A DNA stretch of 64,000 bases, from positions 62,001-126,000 of the forward strand of contig JABJGH010000030.1 of the NCBI GenBank assembly GCA_018662365.1, written 5' to 3'. The notes under the pieces are model-generated. The model made no database searches, had not been told where the DNA came from, and saw nothing but the letters and a program-made list of their open reading frames with translations. Within the stretch, counting starts at the first letter, position 1. Each line of letters starts with the position of its first letter. A program made the position numbers and the translations under genes. Positions 35,358 to 44,894 of the stretch are shown in pieces. The DNA comes from Chloroflexota bacterium. Lineage in GTDB: Bacteria; Chloroflexota; Anaerolineae; Anaerolineales; UBA11579.

Positions 35358-35864
35358 CTATCCTCTAGTAGTGATTCTATGAACGACGACGTTTCCTCGA
35401 ATCGAGCGAATGACGTCTAATATTTGCATATTCCCCGGATCACTTTCTACAGTGATGCGCTGTTGCACTTTATAACCCAAGGGTTGGGAAAGGATCAATG
35501 CCAAAGTTGCAAAGACGGTCACCAAGGGGAGTCGTTCAAGTTTAGCTTTGGGAGTTTTTGCACCCATTAAAGCGATCAAAGAAGCCATCCCTGCAGCAAA
35601 TCCATAAGTCACAAAATTTGTGCCGCAATTTGAATGGATCGCCAAATTTTTTTCACCATTCTGTAAACGAGATAAAGCTTCTGTAACCGCATTAGCAATT
35701 GTTTCAGTATCCACTTTGCCAAAAAGCCAAAATCCGCTGGTATCCGAATGACCTGAAAAACTTTGGCCAGGAAATTGGCGGGATAAAATATGGATACTCG
35801 CATGTTCTAATCCATGATTGCGTCGTACACGATTAAGGGTGGGGTTATCTAAGATTCCTGGCAT
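35358..35864 (-). CDS. DUF6391 family protein
   Basis: A 168-residue protein starting with the family hallmark NHGLEHASIHIL. A soluble region (SGHSDTSGFWLFGKVDTE) and NCGTNFVTYG are followed by one or two hydrophobic helices (about 85-135). Function is unknown; members are seen in Cyanobacteria and Chloroflexota. AGGAG lies before the ATG. It sits between guaA and holA on one strand. Confidence 0.75.
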   Translation of the reverse strand: MPGILDNPTLNRVRRNHGLEHASIHILSRQFPGQSFSGHSDTSGFWLFGKVDTETIANAVTEALSRLQNGEKNLAIHSNCGTNFVTYGFAAGMASLIALMGAKTPKAKLERLPLVTVFATLALILSQPLGYKVQQRITVESDPGNMQILDVIRSIRGNVVVHRITTRG

Positions 35865-35937
35865 TCTTTTATACTCCTGGTCAGTTTAAGCTTATTAACC
35901 ATTTCTAAATATGGGTTTAAAACTCATGTAATATTCT

Positions 35938-37497
35938 TTATTCCCATTCAATTGTCGATGGGGGCTTGCTGGTAATATCATACACCACCCGATTAATACC
36001 GTCCACTTCATTGACAATCCGTCCAGCAACTTCAGCCAAAAGCTCATGAGGCAAGCGCGCCCAATCTGCGGTCATGAAATCTTCTGTAGTCACGGCCCGT
36101 AAAGCAACCGCCTCTTGGTAAGTGCGCACATCCCCCATCACCCCCACAGAGCGCACTGGTAACAGCACTGCAAAGGCCTGAGAAGTTCCGGAAATTTCCC
36201 CATCTTTTTCGGTAATTTGCAAAAGGCCAGCTTTTTCCAATGCTTCTGTAAATATTGCATCCGCCTCCTGCAATCTGAAGATTCTCTCTGGAGTGATCTC
36301 CCCCAAACACCGCACAGCCAATCCCGGTCCTGGAAAGGGTTGCCGCCAAACCATTTCAGTAGGTAGTCCAATAGCTTCCCCCACTCGACGCACTTCATCC
36401 TTAAATAAATAGCGGAGTGGTTCAATCAATTCAAATTTCATGTCCTCGGGTAAGCCACCCACATTATGATGGGTTTTGATCTTTTCTGCATGCCCGCGCT
36501 CTGGTGCCCGAGATTCCACCACATCGGGGTAAATGGTCCCTTGCACCAAAAAGGGAGGCATACCTAATAACTTTGCTTGTTCCTCAAAAATCCGAATAAA
36601 TTTTTCGCCGATAATCTTTCGTTTTTTCTCTGGTTCAGTTACCCCCATCAAAGCCTTAAAAAATATTTCCTTTGCATCTACAACGACCAATTCGATCCCC
36701 AAATTATCTTGTAATGTAGCGACTACCCCTTCAGCTTCACCCTTGCGCAGCAGGCCGTGGTCCACGAAAATTGCCACCAACTGATCACCGACGGCTTTTT
36801 GCACCAGGGCGGTGGCAACCGAGGAGTCCACACCCCCGCTAACCGCCGAAAGCACCATTTGATCCCCTACCTGTTCTTTTATTTCAGCAACACTTTGAGA
36901 CACCACTGATTCTGAAGTCCAGTTTGGTGTAATTTGGCAAATATCAACAGCAAAACGGCGAAGAACTTCTTTCCCATGGGGGGTATGGTGCACTTCCGGA
37001 TGGAATTGTAGGCCGTAACGTTGATTTTTAATATCCCCCATTGCCGCTACGGGAGAATTCTCACTGATTGCCAAAACCTCAAACCCACCCGGAGGAGTTT
37101 CAATGCGATCCCCGTGGGACATCCAAACTTGCTGAGTTGAATCCTTCAATAATGGATTACTTTTGATGGTTATTAGTTCAGCCGCCCCATATTCCTTATC
37201 AGAGGACGGAGATACTTTTCCACCTAGAGCATAGGTTAATGCCTGCATCCCATAACAAATTCCTAAGATCGGCAATTTTGATTCGAGCACATAACCAGGA
37301 ATTTGTGGGGCACCAGGATCATAAATGCTGTTTGGCCCCCCTGAAAGCACAAAACCACTGGGTTCTAGGGCAAGAATATCCTCTAAAACTGAATCAAAGG
37401 GGAACAACTCGCAATATACTTGGACCTCCCGTAATTTTCGGGCGATCAATTGCGCATATTGGGAGCCAAAATCTAATACGATGATCGTATTTGCCAT
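35938..37497 (-). CDS. guaA: GMP synthase (glutamine-hydrolysing)
   Basis: A 519-residue protein of standard length. The class I glutaminase has nucleophile Cys81 (GICYGMQ) and His166/Glu168 (HPE). The ATP pyrophosphatase loop SGGVDSS is at 220-226. The C-terminal dimerisation domain ends in the conserved KPPSTIEWE. It converts XMP to GMP. AGGA precedes the ATG, eight bases after the xpt stop, so salvage to XMP and its amination are made together. Confidence 0.96.
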   Translation of the reverse strand: MANTIIVLDFGSQYAQLIARKLREVQVYCELFPFDSVLEDILALEPSGFVLSGGPNSIYDPGAPQIPGYVLESKLPILGICYGMQALTYALGGKVSPSSDKEYGAAELITIKSNPLLKDSTQQVWMSHGDRIETPPGGFEVLAISENSPVAAMGDIKNQRYGLQFHPEVHHTPHGKEVLRRFAVDICQITPNWTSESVVSQSVAEIKEQVGDQMVLSAVSGGVDSSVATALVQKAVGDQLVAIFVDHGLLRKGEAEGVVATLQDNLGIELVVVDAKEIFFKALMGVTEPEKKRKIIGEKFIRIFEEQAKLLGMPPFLVQGTIYPDVVESRAPERGHAEKIKTHHNVGGLPEDMKFELIEPLRYLFKDEVRRVGEAIGLPTEMVWRQPFPGPGLAVRCLGEITPERIFRLQEADAIFTEALEKAGLLQITEKDGEISGTSQAFAVLLPVRSVGVMGDVRTYQEAVALRAVTTEDFMTADWARLPHELLAEVAGRIVNEVDGINRVVYDITSKPPSTIEWE

Positions 37498-37505
37498 GGT
37501 TTGTC

Positions 37506-38075
37506 CTAATTCGCAAATTGAATTACGCCATCCAAATTAGAAACCATTGCCAAGGCTTCTACAGGGATATCAAGATGCGATAATGCCTCTCTCCCCCCCT
37601 CAAAGGTCTTTTCCACTAAGGCACCAATACCGACCAGCTCTGAACCCGCTGTTTTTGTGAGCTGTACCAAACCCAAAATGGTCGCACCACTCGCCAAAAA
37701 ATCGTCTATGATCAATATTTTTTCTCCCCCACCAAGATATTCTGGGGAAACGATCAATTCGACCATCCTTCCTTTGGTATGGGAGGGGGCTAATGTGAGA
37801 AATACTTGATCTGGCATCGTGATCGGCTTAGATTTGCGAGCATAGACTACCGGAAGATCCATATGAATACCGGTACAAACTGCAGGGGCGATACCCGAGA
37901 TTTCTGCTGTAAGGATCTTTGTTGCCCCCAAATCAGCAAACTTTTTAGCAAAGGCCAGGCCGCATGCATCCATCAAGACCGGATCCACCTGATGATTAAT
38001 AAAACCATCCACCTTTAATATGCCGTCTCCTAGATTCTTCCCCTCTTTGAGGATGCGTTGCTTTAGCATATCCAT
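37506..38075 (-). CDS. xpt: xanthine phosphoribosyltransferase
   Basis: A 189-residue protein with the PRPP motif ILIIDDFLASGAT and the Xpt-specific opening (LKQRILKEGKNLGDGILKVDGFINHQVDP). Together with guaA it makes XMP then GMP from xanthine. AAAAGGAG lies upstream of the ATG. I looked for a purine riboswitch in the leader and did not find its conserved core. A TACAAT on this strand at 38120-38125 is a possible -10. Confidence 0.93.
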   Translation of the reverse strand: MDMLKQRILKEGKNLGDGILKVDGFINHQVDPVLMDACGLAFAKKFADLGATKILTAEISGIAPAVCTGIHMDLPVVYARKSKPITMPDQVFLTLAPSHTKGRMVELIVSPEYLGGGEKILIIDDFLASGATILGLVQLTKTAGSELVGIGALVEKTFEGGREALSHLDIPVEALAMVSNLDGVIQFAN

Positions 38076-38341
38076 ACAAATTTACTCCTTTTCCCTGTTG
38101 TATATACAAGCTTTCAAAGATTGTACAATGGGAGTGAAAATTAGAAAAGGAGTTCCTTATTTTTACAATTTGTTGGGATTAAAATTAAGAAAAAGTTGAA
38201 CTTCATCAATTAAGAACCAAAAAATAATTTATGAAATCCAAAATTCTAGTTTTTTTTACGAAAAATCTTGGTTTTTTCATGATTTTCTCTCCCCTTTCAA
38301 CTGATGTAAAGCTCTCAAGGTTATGTTAGAATCACAATTCA

Positions 38342-38367
38342 GGAGGGGAACATACCCTCCGTGGAGG
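38342..38367 (+). promoter_or_regulatory. alternative hairpins around the maf ribosome binding site
   Basis: GGAGGGG (38342-38348), CCCTCC (38355-38360) and the ribosome binding site GGAGG (38363-38367) follow in order. The middle segment can pair with either neighbour, so the upstream copy could free the Shine-Dalgarno. Remaining bases of the 38076-38371 gap are AT-rich with no other feature. Confidence 0.4.
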
Positions 38368-38371
38368 CTTT

Positions 38372-39037
38372 TTGACCGATAACCAAATATTGATTTTAGC
38401 CTCAAATTCCCCCCGCAGAAAACAATTACTTTCACTTGGCGGTTGGAAATTTGAAATTTCCCCAGCAGACGTGGATGAAACACCTCTCCCGGGAGAAAAA
38501 CCTGATCTTTATGTGCTTCGTGTGGCAGAAGACAAAGCCAGGAAAGTCAAACAGGCTTTACCAAACGAATTGATCATTCTAGCCGCTGACACCACAGTTG
38601 CTTATCAAGGTGAACTTTTGGGCAAACCTGTGGATGAGGAAGATGCCCGTCAAGTTTTGAGGAATCTCAGGAATAAGAGCCATCAGGTCTATACCGGCAT
38701 CTCAATTTATGATCCAATAAATGACAGATTCTTAAATGATCTTGCCACAACCGATGTGCCCATGCGGGATTATTCCGACGAAGAGATCGAAATCTATATC
38801 CTCACTGGGGACCCTTTTGATAAGGCAGGAAGCTATGCCATTCAACACCCTGAATTTCATCCCGTTGATCATTTAGCTGGCTGTTATGCCAATGTAGTCG
38901 GTTTACCGCTTTGCCACTTATTAAGAACACTTAACCAAATTGGGGTACAAAGCCAGACAGATCTACCCATGGCTTGCCAAAAAGATCTATCCTTCGATTG
39001 TACTGTTACAGAAAAAGTTCTACGAGGAGTTTTATGA
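38372..39037 (+). CDS. maf: Maf family nucleoside-triphosphate pyrophosphatase
   Basis: A 221-residue protein with the Maf signature LASNSPRRKQLL at the N-terminus, ADTTVAYQGELLGKP, and DKAGSYAIQ near the C-terminal third. Members cleave dTTP/UTP or modified nucleotides to monophosphates as house-cleaning enzymes. The start is TTG 38372 with GTGGAGG four bases upstream. The stop overlaps the PBP2 ATG (ATGA), making an envelope/growth operon. Confidence 0.9.
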   Translation: MTDNQILILASNSPRRKQLLSLGGWKFEISPADVDETPLPGEKPDLYVLRVAEDKARKVKQALPNELIILAADTTVAYQGELLGKPVDEEDARQVLRNLRNKSHQVYTGISIYDPINDRFLNDLATTDVPMRDYSDEEIEIYILTGDPFDKAGSYAIQHPEFHPVDHLAGCYANVVGLPLCHLLRTLNQIGVQSQTDLPMACQKDLSFDCTVTEKVLRGVL

Positions 39038-41274
39038 AGACTCGTTTCCAAAAAATTATCATATTATCTTTAATACTCATATTTGCCTTGCAAGCTTGTG
39101 CAAACAATAATACGCCCACAAATGAGGGTGGTCCTACGACAACTCCCACACTGGGGCAACCAGAAATAAATACAACAACCACCCCCGACCCAAGTTTGAC
39201 AGCCGAGGCTTATTTAGATGCATGGGGCAAACAAGATTACAGCAAAATGTATGCCATGCTGACAAAACTGAGCCAGGATTCATATAGTTTCGAAGAATTT
39301 GAGCTTCGTTATCAGGAAGTTTATCGTGAGGGGAGTTTGTTTGGCATTGCCTATGAAATTCAACAGGAACTAAAGAATCCCTCTACCGCTCAAGTAGGTT
39401 ATAAGGTCATCCTTAATTCCGCCCTGGTTGGGGAAATCACCCGAGAAACACGGATGAACCTCAGTTTAGAAAATGGTGCATGGCATGTGGTTTGGGATGA
39501 TACTTTGATCTTGCCAGAATTAGCAGGCGGGAATTTACTAAGTATGCAGGTCTATCCACCTACCCGCGGGATTCTGTATGATCAAGAAGGGGATCCCCTG
39601 GCTGGTTACTCAGAAGCCGTAGCTTTGAGAGCGATTCCAAGCAATGTGGATGAAGATTCTGTTGATGGATTTATCAATCAGTTGGCCGCCATGACCGGTA
39701 TCTCTGCTGGGGTTTTAGAGTTGAAAATATTAGCCGAGGATGCTGAATTTTTGGTGCCGATCACTGAATTACCCGCAGAGGTATTTGATATACGTGCCCC
39801 CTTCCTAGAACCCTACAACGCAATGTATAACTATGAAAACTATTTCACCAGACTTTATTACTTGGATGAGGGAGGAGCAAATTCGATCGGATATGTCAGT
39901 TCGATTCCCGCAGATGAGGTCGATTTTTGGGCAGAACGCGGGTATCCCATTGATGCGCAGATCGGAAGGCTTGGCATTGAGGGCTGGGGAGAAGAATATT
40001 TATCTGGTCAACGAGGTGGTGAACTCTATGTGGTAGATTCTGAACGAACCGACCGGATCACGATCTTGGGGAGTAGAGATTCCTCTCCATCTGAATCGAT
40101 ATACACCACATTAGATGACGATCTACAACTGCAAACGCAGTTGGCTTTAGGAGATTTTACTGGTGCTGCAGTTGTGATCGAACTTGATACCGGACGCATC
40201 CTTGCAATTGCTTCCTCACCCACATTCAATCCGAATCATGCCGACTTTAACAACCCCAATAGTCAATGGGGAAGCTATTTTGACGGCAGTACGAATCAAC
40301 CCTTCCTAAACAGAGCAACCCAGGGTCAATACCCTCCTGGGTCGATCTTTAAGGTGATCACTGCCGCAGCAGCAATTGAAAGTGGCGAATTTCAGGCTGA
40401 AACCAGATATTATTGTGGGCAAATATGGACAGACATCGGTATTGATCTATTTGACTGGACTTTAGATAAAGAATTACCCCCCAGTGGGGATCTTAATTTG
40501 CCCGAAGCTCTGATGCGTTCTTGTAATCCATGGTTCTATCATATTGGACACACTTTAGGGTCATCAGAAGAAACGATTAATATGGTTGCCGAAATGGCTC
40601 GTGGGTTTGGACTCGGCAGTGCCACCGGGCAAACCGTTCTCCCAGAGGCAGAGGGGTTGATCTCTAACCCTGCTGAGTCAACCACTGGCTCTCAAACCAT
40701 CTTTAATGCTGTACAACAGGCCATCGGGCAAAGTGACACATTGATTACCCCGCTTCAGGCAGCAGTATATACCGCTGCTCTGGGGAATGGTGGCACTCTG
40801 TATCAACCTCAGATCATTGAACGGGTAGAGAACACGGCAGGAGAATCCAGCATGGTCTTTGAGCCGATCATTAATGGCAGCTTACCAATCAGCCCAGAAA
40901 CCCTGGGCACTCTTCAATACGGCATGCGATTAGTGGTCAGTAACCCTCGTGGAACTGCCTACCGTACTTTTGCAAATTTCTTTGTACCTGTTTATGGGAA
41001 AACGGGTACTGCTCAAAACTCTGGTCCAGATGCGCATGCCTGGTTCATCGGTTACACCCAGGCTCTCCAAGAAGAAAATCCCGATATTGCGGTTATTGTT
41101 TTGGTAGAGAATATTGGTGATGGGTCGGAATTTGCTGCACCCATTTTTTCTCGTATCGTTGAATCCTATTTCTTAGGGCAACCCCAACGTCGTTATCCTT
41201 GGGAAGAGAAGATCGGCAAGGTAGACCCAGAATATTTCAATCCACCCGAAGAAACCGAAGTGGTGACTCCCTAG
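39034..41274 (+). CDS. class B penicillin-binding protein (PBP2-type transpeptidase), lipoprotein-like
   Basis: 746 residues from ATG 39034, with GAGGAG just upstream; this start gives a signal ending FALQAC, a lipobox. An NTF2-like MecA-N domain (about 55-155) follows, then the PBP dimerisation region (170-355; PPTRGILYDQEG). The transpeptidase domain has SIFK (437-440), SCN (496-498) and KTGT (656-659) all intact. It cross-links peptidoglycan during growth or division. A lipid anchor in place of a transmembrane helix is known for MecA-type PBPs. It overlaps maf by four bases and precedes rsgA. Confidence 0.9.
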   Translation: MKTRFQKIIILSLILIFALQACANNNTPTNEGGPTTTPTLGQPEINTTTTPDPSLTAEAYLDAWGKQDYSKMYAMLTKLSQDSYSFEEFELRYQEVYREGSLFGIAYEIQQELKNPSTAQVGYKVILNSALVGEITRETRMNLSLENGAWHVVWDDTLILPELAGGNLLSMQVYPPTRGILYDQEGDPLAGYSEAVALRAIPSNVDEDSVDGFINQLAAMTGISAGVLELKILAEDAEFLVPITELPAEVFDIRAPFLEPYNAMYNYENYFTRLYYLDEGGANSIGYVSSIPADEVDFWAERGYPIDAQIGRLGIEGWGEEYLSGQRGGELYVVDSERTDRITILGSRDSSPSESIYTTLDDDLQLQTQLALGDFTGAAVVIELDTGRILAIASSPTFNPNHADFNNPNSQWGSYFDGSTNQPFLNRATQGQYPPGSIFKVITAAAAIESGEFQAETRYYCGQIWTDIGIDLFDWTLDKELPPSGDLNLPEALMRSCNPWFYHIGHTLGSSEETINMVAEMARGFGLGSATGQTVLPEAEGLISNPAESTTGSQTIFNAVQQAIGQSDTLITPLQAAVYTAALGNGGTLYQPQIIERVENTAGESSMVFEPIINGSLPISPETLGTLQYGMRLVVSNPRGTAYRTFANFFVPVYGKTGTAQNSGPDAHAWFIGYTQALQEENPDIAVIVLVENIGDGSEFAAPIFSRIVESYFLGQPQRRYPWEEKIGKVDPEYFNPPEETEVVTP

Positions 41275-41277
41275 TTT

Positions 41278-42186
41278 ATGGAAACAATTCAAGGTATTCT
41301 CGTTCGTTCTCAATCCGGGTTCTATGAAATAGATACAAATCAGGGTCCTTACACTGCTCGCTTAAGAGGGAAACATAAGCGGGGACGTAAAACGGGGGAT
41401 CTATTAGCAGTGGGAGATATTGTTCATATTTCCTTACAGGATGATGGTTCCGCGATGATCGAGGAGATCGAAGAACGAAAAAACAAACTCTCTCGACTGG
41501 CCCCAACCGCCCGAGGAGAATATGAACAGATTATCATTGCTAACCCCGACCAGGCGGTGCTCACCTTTGCCTGTACCCAACCTGATCCAAGAATGCGTAT
41601 GCTAGATCGGTTTCTCATCATTGCGGAAGAACAAAAAATCCCAATCCTAATTGTTGCCAACAAAACAGATCTGGTAGGCATGTCGAAGGCTAAGAAATTA
41701 TTTGGCCATTATCGTGACCTTGGTTATGAGCTGGTTTATACCTCGGTAAATAAGAATCGCGGGATCCGCACCCTGCATGATAAATTAAAAGGAAAAATCT
41801 CGGTGTTTGCTGGACCTTCTGGGGTGGGAAAATCAAGTTTATTAAATGCAATACAACCAAAATTGGGGTTGCAGGTTAATACAGTAAGCAAATCCAACCG
41901 AAAAGGGAAACATACCACGGTAGTACGAGAAATGTTCCCACTGAAAGATGGTGGATATGTGGCTGACACCCCTGGATTAAAAGCGCTGGCATTATGGGAT
42001 ATTGAACCTGAAGAACTCGATGCATACTTCCCGGAAATTCGCCCATTGGTACCTGATTGTCAATTTAGCAGCTGTACCCATATTCAGGAACCAGGATGTG
42101 CAGTGCTGGAGGCTTTAGAAAAAGGAAGCATACACCCAGAAAGGTATGAATCCTATGTGCGCTTACGTTATGGGGATGATGAATAA
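41278..42186 (+). CDS. rsgA: ribosome small-subunit-dependent GTPase A
   Basis: A 302-residue circularly permuted GTPase. An OB-fold occupies about 1-70. G4 NKTD (128-131) precedes G1 GPSGVGKSS (179-187) and G3 DTPG (230-233). The zinc knuckle Cys261/Cys266/His268/Cys274 follows. It checks late 30S assembly. It starts three bases after the PBP2 stop, so it is read from the same message; the ribosome binding site is weak. Confidence 0.94.
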   Translation: METIQGILVRSQSGFYEIDTNQGPYTARLRGKHKRGRKTGDLLAVGDIVHISLQDDGSAMIEEIEERKNKLSRLAPTARGEYEQIIIANPDQAVLTFACTQPDPRMRMLDRFLIIAEEQKIPILIVANKTDLVGMSKAKKLFGHYRDLGYELVYTSVNKNRGIRTLHDKLKGKISVFAGPSGVGKSSLLNAIQPKLGLQVNTVSKSNRKGKHTTVVREMFPLKDGGYVADTPGLKALALWDIEPEELDAYFPEIRPLVPDCQFSSCTHIQEPGCAVLEALEKGSIHPERYESYVRLRYGDDE

Positions 42187-42249
42187 CGTACTATTGAACA
42201 ATCTCTATTGGTAAAATATTGTTTTCTATCTATTAAATTCGGAGAATGA

Positions 42250-44277
42250 ATGACGTTTAAGCTAAATCGGTCTTTGATCCTATTAGTCGTTGCCTGTTTT
42301 TCATGGATGCTGATTTCATGTCAAAACAATACAGCAAATTCTACAACAAATCCAATTGTAAATGATGATTCTTTGGTCGAAACCCCTACCGAAGACCCCC
42401 CTACCCCACCCCCGGACACCCTCATAATTTGTTTGTCCGAAGAACCTGGGAGTCTTTATCCATATGGGGATAGTAGCCAGTCTTCTAAGGCCATACGAGA
42501 AGCGATTTTTGATGGCCCCTACGATACACTTTCCTATGAACCTCAGGCGGTGATCTTAGAAAAAATGCCGAGCTTTGAAACTGGCGATGTGAGCCTAAAG
42601 TCAATCTCTGTCTCTGAGGGGGACCTGGTGCTTTCTGATAATGCTCCACGCACCTTGGAAGAAGGGATATCTATTCGGCCCTCTGGATGTTTAGCTGAAG
42701 ATTGTGAGTTGATCTATACCGGGGGAGAGATTGAAATGGATCTACTTGAAGTTCAATTCACCTTGCTCCCTGAGCTTTTATGGAGTGATGGCAAGGATCT
42801 TACAGCGGGAGACTCTGTCTATGCGTTTGATCTTGCCAGCCACCCTGATACACCAATCGGTAAAGCAAAAATTAATCGTACATCCTCTTATTTGGCAATT
42901 GATGATCTGACGGTTGAATGGACGGGGATTCCGGGATATCTGGATCCGAATTATGCAGACAATTTTTGGGCACCCATGCCAGAACATCTGTGGGGAGCGT
43001 TGAGTCCCGCAGATTTGTTAACTTCAGATATTTCTACCCAATTCCCGATTGGGTGGGGCGCATACATGGTCGAGGAATGGAATCCAGGCCAATCAATCCT
43101 TTTATCCAAAAACTCAAATTATTTCCGATCCAATGAAGGCTATCCTTATTTTGATACCCTCGTTTACAGATTTGTGGGTCAGGATGCAGATAAAAGCATA
43201 GACTCGATCTTGAGCAGTGAATGCGACCTGTTGGGGGCCTCCCTATCCCTGATGGAAGAAACCTCGAGGTTGGTCGAATTACAAGATACCGGAGAATTAT
43301 TCACCTCATTTTCTAGCGGTAATTATTGGGAAGTATTAGACCTCGGAATTCATCCTGCCTCCTATGATGATGGCTACAGCCTTTTTTATGGTGATCGGCC
43401 AGATTATTTTGGGGATGTGCGGGTTAGACAGGCAATTGCCTCTTGTTTGGATAGGCAAAAAGTTGTCGATGATTTCTATTTTGGGCAGTCCACTGTACTG
43501 GACAGCTATCTTTCTCCTCAACATCCGTTATTTAATGCAAATATCAATCAATATCCATTTGATACTGAAAAAGGGATGGTTCTTTTAGAACAAGCTGGCT
43601 GGGTTCTTGGGGAAGATAATAAACGAACTGCATCAGGTATTGAAGGCATTCAGGAAGGCACCATTCTAGAACTTGATTATTGGACAACCGCTGGCTTTAT
43701 GAATTTGCGGCGAAAAGCAGCCGAAAAGTTTGCTGCAAACCTTACATCTTGCGGCATTCAGGTCAATTTGGAAATTCTCAGTACGGATGAGCTTTATGCA
43801 AAGGCCCCTGATGGCCCCCTATTCGGTCGTCAATATGAAATGGTTCAATATCCATGGCAGATCGGTCAAACTCCTCCCTGCAATCTTTACTTGTCCTCTG
43901 GCATACCAGGCAATCCCTTTAGCACCCTATCTCAAGTGCCCTTTTTATTCGATACCCTAATTGACTCCGATCCAAAATCTGAGGCTTTCCCTTGGGGGTG
44001 GGGGGGGTGGAATACTTCTGGGTATGTGAATCCGGCCTATGATGCGGCTTGTTCATCCGCTTTGAATAAAATTCCTGGCATGCCAGACTATGAAAATGAT
44101 CATATGCTTGCCCAAGAGATCTTTGCAGAAGATCTTCCGGTTATTCCTTTATATCTTTCGATCAAGGTTGCAGCGGCCCGAGAAGATATTTGTAATTTCA
44201 CTTTAGATGCAACTGCTAACAGTGATCTGTGGAATATTGAAGAAATTGCTTATGGTGTGCATTGCGAAACAGATTAG
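42250..44277 (+). CDS. peptide/oligopeptide ABC transporter substrate-binding lipoprotein
   Basis: A 675-residue SBP family 5 protein. Lipoprotein signal with lipobox LISC, a Pro/Thr linker (VETPTEDPPTPPPDT), then the ligand-binding fold: SEEPGSLYPYGD near the N-terminus, LLWSDGKDLTAGDSVYAFDLA, VRQAIASCLDRQKVVDDFYFGQSTVLDSYLSP, and FAEDLPVIPLYLS at the end. It would capture peptides or similar solutes for an ABC importer, but no permease or ATPase genes are adjacent. GGAGAA precedes the ATG. Confidence 0.85.
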   Translation: MTFKLNRSLILLVVACFSWMLISCQNNTANSTTNPIVNDDSLVETPTEDPPTPPPDTLIICLSEEPGSLYPYGDSSQSSKAIREAIFDGPYDTLSYEPQAVILEKMPSFETGDVSLKSISVSEGDLVLSDNAPRTLEEGISIRPSGCLAEDCELIYTGGEIEMDLLEVQFTLLPELLWSDGKDLTAGDSVYAFDLASHPDTPIGKAKINRTSSYLAIDDLTVEWTGIPGYLDPNYADNFWAPMPEHLWGALSPADLLTSDISTQFPIGWGAYMVEEWNPGQSILLSKNSNYFRSNEGYPYFDTLVYRFVGQDADKSIDSILSSECDLLGASLSLMEETSRLVELQDTGELFTSFSSGNYWEVLDLGIHPASYDDGYSLFYGDRPDYFGDVRVRQAIASCLDRQKVVDDFYFGQSTVLDSYLSPQHPLFNANINQYPFDTEKGMVLLEQAGWVLGEDNKRTASGIEGIQEGTILELDYWTTAGFMNLRRKAAEKFAANLTSCGIQVNLEILSTDELYAKAPDGPLFGRQYEMVQYPWQIGQTPPCNLYLSSGIPGNPFSTLSQVPFLFDTLIDSDPKSEAFPWGWGGWNTSGYVNPAYDAACSSALNKIPGMPDYENDHMLAQEIFAEDLPVIPLYLSIKVAAAREDICNFTLDATANSDLWNIEEIAYGVHCETD

Positions 44278-44320
44278 AAAAGACTTCTATAGATTTAGGT
44301 ACTTAATCCCGTTATAGTCC

Positions 44321-44358
44321 TCTAAATTAAATAATTTAGACCCTATTAGTGCTATAAT
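44321..44358 (+). promoter_or_regulatory. perfect palindrome over the -35 position of a promoter
   Basis: TCTAAATTA-AA-TAATTTAGA (44321-44340) is followed by TATAAT at 44353-44358. No consensus -35 exists; the palindrome sits where it should be. It precedes the lipoprotein gene at 44392. Confidence 0.5.
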
Positions 44359-44391
44359 TCTTAAAGTTGAATTGTCAATTTGGAGGATAAA

Positions 44392-44883
44392 ATGCGTTCA
44401 AATAAGATGAAATTAATCGCTACGTTATGCATACTTGCGATGGTAATTGTTGCTTGTGGCTCTTCCCCTGAAAATGAAAACCTAAATATTGATGAAAACA
44501 CAAATAATGCAGAAAATGGTGAGGAAACTCAATTAAATATATTGGGTGAATCCATAGAGAATAACGAAGATGCAACTATTGAAAATGCTCCTGCAGGGAG
44601 TACTATTGATCCCGAATTCGTGGCCCCACTAATGGATGATGCGACTGATCTTTATTCTTTAAGTGAGGTAGTGGATAGTTATCAAACCAGCCATAGCATT
44701 GACGAAATTTCTGCTTTTTATGACTCAGAAATGGAAAAACTTGGGTATACAAAAGGGTATGAAATCCTTGTTGCTGATAAATTGATCATGCGATTTGATA
44801 AAGGCACCTATAATATCGTTTTATCCACATCAGCGAATGGTTCGGATGGATTTTTTGTAAGTATTGGCCCACAAGACGAGTAA
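44392..44883 (+). CDS. small secreted lipoprotein with shared C-terminal domain
   Basis: 163 residues from ATG 44392 (TTGGAGG upstream). Lipobox IVAC, an Asn/Glu-rich linker to about residue 60, and a C-terminal domain of about 75 residues (VDSYQTSHSIDEISAFYDSEMEKLGY...) that recurs at the end of the next gene. No family recognised. Twelve bases separate the genes. The domain is probably extracytoplasmic; function unknown. Confidence 0.75.
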   Translation: MRSNKMKLIATLCILAMVIVACGSSPENENLNIDENTNNAENGEETQLNILGESIENNEDATIENAPAGSTIDPEFVAPLMDDATDLYSLSEVVDSYQTSHSIDEISAFYDSEMEKLGYTKGYEILVADKLIMRFDKGTYNIVLSTSANGSDGFFVSIGPQDE

Positions 44884-44894
44884 AGGAAAATATT

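Noticed and set aside
38076..38200. Purine riboswitch upstream of xpt-guaA
   Set aside because: The leader lacks the conserved three-way-junction core; only a possible -10 and a ribosome binding site are visible.
39833..40036. Second frame inside the PBP2 gene
   Set aside because: Shadow frame within a gene whose own motifs are intact.
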